Positions 58,071-64,000 of a stretch of 64,000 nt of DNA are shown here, piece by piece. This DNA is from Scilla litardierei (taxonomy: Eukaryota; Streptophyta; Magnoliopsida; Asparagales; Asparagaceae). Location: contig CM061142.1 in NCBI GenBank assembly GCA_030789695.1, positions 144,431,637 to 144,495,636 on the forward strand, in the 5' to 3' direction. Numbering within the stretch: position 1 is the first letter of the stretch; each line of letters begins with the position of its first letter. The position numbers and the translations under genes are program-made. Under the pieces are notes generated by a model. The model was not told where the DNA came from. It did not search any database and saw nothing but the letters and a program-made list of their open reading frames with translations.

Positions 58071-60927
58071 TGTAACGACCACTTTTTCGTCGTACGTTGT
58101 TCGTGCACGTGCTTTTGTCCGTGCACGTGTTTGTTTTAGACTTTGTTCGTTTGTGAACACTTTCGTGTGAAATGCCGTTGTGAACGTCTCTGAGAGTATT
58201 AAATAGTGGCACTAATTTGGAACGACGTTTCCCGAGTCGTTTCCCACAATTTAAACTTACTCGATGAGACGTGACGATTCTCACTCTTGACGGGAGACGT
58301 TTCTATTTTTAGTTTCATCGTCCGACGTCGAATCTGAGATCCGTCTTCTTAGTTAGCTCACATTCGTCATCACGATCACCCCGATATTTATTTTATAATT
58401 TTTGGAGTTCATTTGACCACTTTTATAATTTTTACAAGCTTTATATTATTTTTAATAATTTATTTTTAAATTAATTTCGGCCAAATAAAATTTATTTGAG
58501 TTTAAAACGTTTTAAAGAATTTTTGAGCCAATTTCCAGCTCATTTGGACCAGGTCAAATCCTAGATTGGGTTGGAGAAGTTTAAATTCAAATTTCAAATC
58601 TTTTTGAACTTCTAATCCTATTAGATTTAGCCCTAGACCAAGTCAACCCACCTATACTATATAAGCAACCCCTAGCAAGTCCTATTTTCCAAAGAAATTA
58701 GCCCTAGCCCCTTCCAAACTCATTTTGGACGTTGCGGCGATTCGTCGCAACGTTGCGACGTTCAGCCCCGCGCACGACCGAGAGAACGGGCCCGTTTTCC
58801 TCGCACCGACCGCTGCCAACGCCCGCTCTCCCGCTCCGCTCGCTTGCACGGCCGTCGCCCCGATGCAGCTGTGTCCGACCGAGGAAATCTCTCGGTCAGA
58901 CCGATGGCCGCCCCCGCTCACAGCCGCTCCCCGCATCGCTGCATCGCCCGCAGCTGTCGCCCGCATCTGACCGAGGCGCCCGCCCGCCATCGCCGAAGCC
59001 CGCGACGTTGCAACGCTTGCAACGTTGCAACGCTTGTCGCCCCGCTCCGCACCCCGCACGACCGAAGCTCCCCATCGACCAGACCGAAGAGAAACCCCGC
59101 ACCAAGCATCGCCCGCAGCTGCTGCACACCCCAACGTCGCAGCCCCCGCATTCACAGCGCACGACCGAGGGTTTCCCCCGCATTGGAGGGGTACGACCGA
59201 CGGCCACTTGTCGCAACCCCGCATCCGTCGCACCGCTTGCCACCGAGGGCCCCCCAAGTTCTCCAGAGTTATTGTGGGTCCCCCAAAGGTCCCTAGGACT
59301 ACTGTGGGCCCCACCTAGGTGCTTTCTCTCCGACGATTCGCCGTGCACGACGTTGCGACCCGTCGTAGCCCGTCGTCGCACGTGCGAGCTTTGGAATCTG
59401 GAATCGTCGCCCGGGTTGATGCTCTGAACTTTCCAGCGAGGAAACTATATTGGAATCAGGACTTGGAGCGCGTTCTATTATTCCAACCCCCGGTGTCGCT
59501 ACCCGACGCCGGTGTAGCTTTCGCGTCGTGTTGAGGTAACGCTTTGCACCCCTAGGACCCCCAACCAAATTGCATGCTAATCAAGACTAAAATCAGTATT
59601 TTTAAAGTATTTTAAATGTTTTAAATTCACTAATCAAGATTAATAATATGGACTTTAGGCCGGTGGACTTGTGCACGTAGGATAATTGTGATTTTTGGAC
59701 TCATTGGACGGTGTGCTCAGACGTCGAATTTGCAGGCAAGTGAAACTTGCCAACTCTTGTGTAGGGCCATGTTTTAGGCCACTTTCTTGTTCCTAGCGTA
59801 AAAGAGACTAGTCAGTGAAATGATAGCTGGCTAGACGCCTACTTGATCTAGTTTGACAACGAAACTAGATCCGTCACCTAATTGATCTAGCTTGACAACG
59901 AAGCTAGATCCAACCCTTTAAACTTGTTGTTCATGCATACTAAACTGTCACGTTTACTTTCCTTAAACTGTACATACTTTTAACTGCCATGCATTGCATC
60001 TTACATGTCATCCAACTTGATTGTTGCATCGTAGCACACGCTACAAAATACTTGTACAAATCCGTGTTTCCGTGTCCCTGGCTAGGTGCACCCCTAGGCC
60101 ATACTTGTTTACACACTTCCTGGCTCGTGGTCCAGAAGCGAGCATTCCGTGTTCGGGGGTAAGGCCCTGGCTCGACACACGTGGGGGGGTAGGGATAAAC
60201 GTTCACTTGAGCTTAGGAGTGGCCCGATCAGCCCTCTAGCCAAAAGGCGGAATCTCTGTGCACGAGGTGCTTACTTTCCTTGTCTTGTACTTGTCTTGTG
60301 AATGCCATGCCATGCTCGTACTTTACTTTACTTTACCTTACCTGTTGCACTCATACTTTAAACTGCCATGTCATCGCATTCATGCTAGAACTGCTAGGTT
60401 GTTCACTTTACTTTCAGTTTCCTTGCACAAGTCTCTTGTAGACTTGCTGACATGTGCCCCTTGCTCTTTTGGGTGTCACATGTTAGACCTGAGCCAGAGA
60501 CCGTTGCTGTGTACGTGATGAGTTGCTGACGCTGAGTCTGAGTCCATGATTGCCCAGGAGGATTTTGGTGGACACCGGTGACCATGCTTTGAGTTTTGTT
60601 GAGCTTTATGTTGTTTTAGGCCTTTTGTTAGTTATTGGTGCGTAGCACCGTTGTTTTGTACTTTGTACTTTTGTTGGCCATGTTTGGGCCTTTAGACTTT
60701 TTCTTTTAGCCTGGTGGCTTTTCTGCGATGTTGGAAACTTATTTTATGGATATTCTGAGATATTTCTTTTGTCTCATTTCATTATTATTATCTTGTTTCG
60801 CTCGCGTTGCAAGGACCTGCAGTTTTAAATTTGATTGACGCTTATCGGACTTGCAGCTTTGTAGCTTCAAGTCTGAGCGGACCTTCTCACGCTTCGCCTC
60901 CATATTTTTGGGAAGCGGGGCGTGACA
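58071..60927 (+). repeat. 3' LTR of the 9.3-kb element
   Basis: Identical in length to the 5' LTR (2,857 bp; offset 6,458). It is followed by AAGTT and the continuation of the Athila protease. Confidence 0.95.
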
Positions 60928-60932
60928 AAGTT

Positions 60933-63900
60933 CCTAAGGGATGCATTGAGGATGTCCTCGTTCAGGTGGACAAATTTTATTACCCTGCAGACTTTATAGT
61001 TCTAGACATCCAGGGACCCCAAACTGCCAATGCTACTCCTATCATCCTAGGTAGACCATTCCTAGCTACATGCAATGCTTTAATAAATTGTAGAGATGGT
61101 CAACTGAAACTAACTTTTGGCAACATGACTTTGGACTTGAAAATTTTTAATACTTGCAAGTTGCCACATGTGGATGATGAGATTGAGAGGGTGCATATGA
61201 TTGATTCGTTGGTGGATGATTATATTTGTTCTGAATTTTGTGATGATGCTTCTATTGTTGAGACTTTTATTGGTGATTCTGATGACATATCTTGGGTGCA
61301 GGAGAACGTGAAGGAGCTCAATGCGGTATGGGAGCCTAGGTTCGAGGCTTTGCCACCTAATGCATCAATTCAAATTTCATCTGAGGTGGAGGATCCAAAG
61401 CCAGAGTTGAAGCCACTTCCTGACTACCTTAAGTACGCTTTTCTTGGAGATGAAAACAGCTTCCCTGTGGTAATATCTTCTAAACTTACTCTAGAACAGG
61501 AAAGCTCTTTACTTGATGTGCTGAGGAAACATAGAGGTGCTATTGGTTGGTCCATTGCTGACATAAAAGGTATAAGCCCTATTGTATGCATGCATCACAT
61601 TTATTTAGAGGATGACGCCAAACCCACTAGAGAAATGCAACGTAGGTTAAATCCAACATTAAAAGAAGTGGTTAAAGGCGAGGTACTAAAATTATTGGAT
61701 GCAGGCATTATATATCCTATTTCTGACAGCAAGTGGGTTAGCCCTACACAGGTTGTTCCTAAAAAGTCTGGCCTCACCGTGGTTAAAAATGAGAATAATG
61801 AGCTTATCCCAGTTAGAGCCACCACAGGTTGGAGGATGTGCATAGACTATAGGAAGTTGAACTCCCGAACTAGAAAAGATCATTTCCCTCTTCCATTTCT
61901 TGACCAAATTTTAGAGAGGGTAGCTGGACATGAATATTATTGCTTTCTAGACGGTTATTCAGGTTATTACCAGATTGAGATTGCACCTGAGGACCAGGAA
62001 AAGACCACTTTTACCTGTCCCTTTGGTACTTTTGCATTTAAACGAATGCCGTTTGGTTTATGTAATGCTCCAGCTACTTTTCAGCGATGCATGCTCAGTA
62101 TTTTTGATGATATGGTTGAGAAAATCGTTGAGGAATTTATGGATGATTTTTCAATATACGGTAGCTCTTTTCATGATTGTTTAGCTAACTTGGCTCTTGT
62201 TCTCGACAGGTGCATTGAAAAGAACCTCCTATTGAATTGGGAGAAGTGTCATTTTATGACCACAGAGGGACTTGTCCTAGGTCACCTGGTTTCTAAAGAT
62301 GGTATACAGGTAGACAGAGCCAAGTTAGCAGTAATTGAGAAGCTACCAAGTCCTAAATGCGTGAAGGACATCAGATCATTTTTGGGACATGTAGGATTTT
62401 ATAGGCGGTTCATCAAAGATTTTAGCGCTATATCTCGCCCTCTTTGCAACTTACTTACTTTAAATGTGGACTTTATTTGGACACCTGAGTGTCAACTTTC
62501 TTTTGAAACCTTAAAGAAGTTGTTGATTTCTGCTCCCATTTTGCAGGTGCCAGACTGGTCCCTACCATTTGAAATAATGTGTGACGCAAGCAATTACGCA
62601 GTTGGTGCAGTCCTAGGCCAAAGAAAAGACAAAGTTCCAGTAGTGATTTACTACGCTAGCAAGACACTAAATGACGCTCAGAGGAATTATACGACCACAG
62701 AGAAGGAGTTGCTGGCAGTAGTCTTTGCGTTGGAAAAATTCAGGAGCTATATTTTGGGATCACCAATTTTGATATATACTGATCACTCTGCTTTAAAATA
62801 TTTATTGTCTAAAAAAGATGCTAAGCCTCGATTGATACAATGGATTTTATTGCTGCAGGAGTTCAATGTCACAATCAAAGACAAGAAAGGCGTGGAGAAT
62901 CTAGTAGCTGACCATTTATCACGTTTGACAGTAGGCCTTGATTCAGCAGATGTGCCTTTGAAGGACTCCTTTCCCGACGAGCATCTTTTTAGCGTCTCCA
63001 CCTCTCCATGGTATGTTGATATCGTTAATTATCTGGTAACTGGTAAGACCCCTGACACTTGGTCTCTTCAAGACTTTAAACGGTTCAAGTACGAGGTAAA
63101 ATATTTCTTCTTTGATGATCCGTACTTATATAAATATTGTAGTGACCAAATTGTTAGGAGATGCATTCCTGATCATGAAATAACCAGTGTGATACAATTT
63201 TGCCATGATGGAGTATGTGGTGGACACTTTTCAGCGAACAAAACTGTGGCAAAAATCTCGCAATGTGGCTTTTATTGGCCATCCATGTTTAAAGACACAT
63301 TTCATTATTGCAAGACTTGTGCTGCATGCCAACAATTAGGGGGTATTACTAAACTTAACATGATGCCTCTGAACCCCATTCTAGAGATTGAAATATTTGA
63401 TTGTTGGGGCATAGACTTCATGGGACCTTTCCCACCTTCATTTGGATATGCTTATATTTTGGTTTGTATTGATTATGTTTCTAAATGGGTGGAAGCTATT
63501 CCTTGCAGGTCGAACGACACTTCCGTTGTGCTTAAGTTCCTCAAAGAGAACATTTTCTCTAGGTTTGGAGTGCCCAAGGCCTTGATCAGTGATGGAGGGT
63601 CTCATTTTTGCAACCGCATGTTTGCTACTTTAATGAAGAGGTTTGGGGTCACACATAAAGTTTCTACTCCGTATCACCCCCAAACCAATGGTCAAGCAGA
63701 GTTAGCAAATAGAGAGATCAAAGGAATTTTGCAGAAAACGGTGAATCCATCAAGAAAAGATTGGAGTTTGCGCTTACCTGAAGCGTTGTGGGCCTACAGG
63801 ACGGCCTACAAAACAATTTTGGGGATGTCACCGTACCGTCTAGTTTTTGGGAAGTCTTGTCACTTACCTGTTGAGATAGAGCATAGATCTTATTGGGCTA

Positions 63901-64000
63901 TAAAGAAAATGAATTTTGATACTGATGTCTCTTTTTCTTCTCGCAGGTTGCAATTGTTGGAGCTGGAGGAATTGAGGAGAAATGCGTACGACAACGCTAA
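60933..64000 (+). CDS. Athila pol: protease end, RT, RNase H, integrase (open to window edge)
   Basis: I read one uninterrupted frame of about 1,022 codons from 60933 to the right edge, with no stop. It continues the protease frame broken at 51612 ([13 protein letters not shown], residues about 36-48, is the conserved C-terminal block). RT starts near residue 299 ([12 protein letters not shown]); the first catalytic Asp is in [12 protein letters not shown] and the pair is in FMDDF (about 402-406). RNase [14 protein letters not shown] (about 550), [20 protein letters not shown]. Integrase: the HHCC zinc finger with final CKTCAAC (about 757-793), WGIDFMGPF (first Asp, about 825), SDGGSHF (second Asp, about 886), [14 protein letters not shown] (catalytic Glu, about 922). 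All catalytic residues seen are present. It cannot be translated as one polyprotein now because of the nested insertion and the gag/protease stops. It is the coding part of a recently intact element. Confidence 0.92.

Larger units (their letters stand above)
51613..60927 (+). mobile_element. LARD-like LTR element, 9.3 kb, nested in the Athila protease
   Basis: Two 2,857-bp LTRs (TGTAACGACC...GCGTGACA) enclose 3,601 bp without any recognisable coding domain, so it is a large retrotransposon derivative that must borrow proteins. A polypurine tract (AAGGTGGGGAGGA, 58058-58070) abuts the 3' LTR. After the 5' LTR the sequence is GGTTTTGTTGGTGGCCCATG; a primer site may begin at one of the TGG triplets, but I could not match it to a tRNA. 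The 5-bp duplication is AAGTT. Reading the LTRs side by side I noticed one difference (C at 52405, A at 58863). TGTAAC-type ends and this PPT are usual for Ty3/gypsy. Confidence 0.95.
47603..64000 (+). mobile_element. Athila-clade Ty3/gypsy retrotransposon, right end outside window
   Basis: 5' LTR, tRNA-Asp-type primer site, Athila-type gag, protease, RT, RNase H and integrase in that order. The protease is split by a 9.3-kb nested LTR element. The LINE sequence breaks exactly where this element starts. Neither its 3' LTR nor the expected downstream env-like region is in the window, so TSD and age cannot be read. Gag/protease contain three nonsense codons, while the visible pol part is fully open. 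Confidence 0.9.

Overview
This window is repeat-dominated nuclear DNA of a flowering plant. The evidence is the mix of an Athila-type Ty3/gypsy retrotransposon, DUF4283-type plant L1 LINEs, a Ty1/copia gag relic, Helitrons with CTAG ends, and broken exons of plant genes (GH35 beta-galactosidase, hnRNP-Q/LIF2-like RRM protein, CLC chloride channel). I find no intact host gene, tRNA, rRNA or CRISPR array. Almost everything coding-like belongs to a mobile element or to gene fragments carried by one.

Layout. 1-2.4 kb: decayed copia gag with a degraded zinc knuckle. 2.42-2.53 kb: GA/GT microsatellite. 2.53-8.09 kb: degenerate L1-like LINE on the minus strand. 8.10-8.16 kb: (AT)n. 8160-43852: three Helitrons joined head to tail with no spacer (A 8160-28068, B 28069-42642, C 42643-43852). 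Each starts TCTA-, carries a minisatellite built from its own 5' terminal sequence, and ends in a GTGCCC/GGGCAC hairpin followed by CTAG. Helitron A is interrupted by a 404-bp perfectly balanced foldback MITE (9-bp target duplication) and a 6.2-kb non-autonomous LTR element (GGGGG duplication, 1,127-bp LTRs). Helitrons A and B hold pieces of several unrelated host genes with introns kept, so they were captured as DNA. 43.85-47.60 kb: a second L1-like LINE, plus strand, cut off inside its reverse transcriptase. 47.60 kb to the right edge: an Athila-clade element (5' LTR, tRNA-Asp-type primer site, gag, protease, RT, RNase H, integrase; right end outside the window). Its protease is split by a 9.3-kb LTR element without coding domains (two 2,857-bp LTRs, 5-bp duplication AAGTT).

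Relative order from nesting: LINE 2, then Athila inserted into it, then the 9.3-kb element inserted into Athila. Its LTRs differ at a single base that I noticed, so it is very young. Separately, the Helitrons came first and then received the MITE and the 1.1-kb-LTR element (about a dozen LTR differences, hence older than the 9.3-kb element).

The most unusual signal is the Helitron concatemer. Its arrays are a hierarchical repeat (14-bp motif, 21/28-bp modules, 49/77/84-bp units) in which nearly every unit contains a copy of the Helitron 5' end preceded by A, and the arrays of A and B close with the same variant unit. None of the three Helitrons shows a Rep/helicase gene, so they would depend on an autonomous partner elsewhere.
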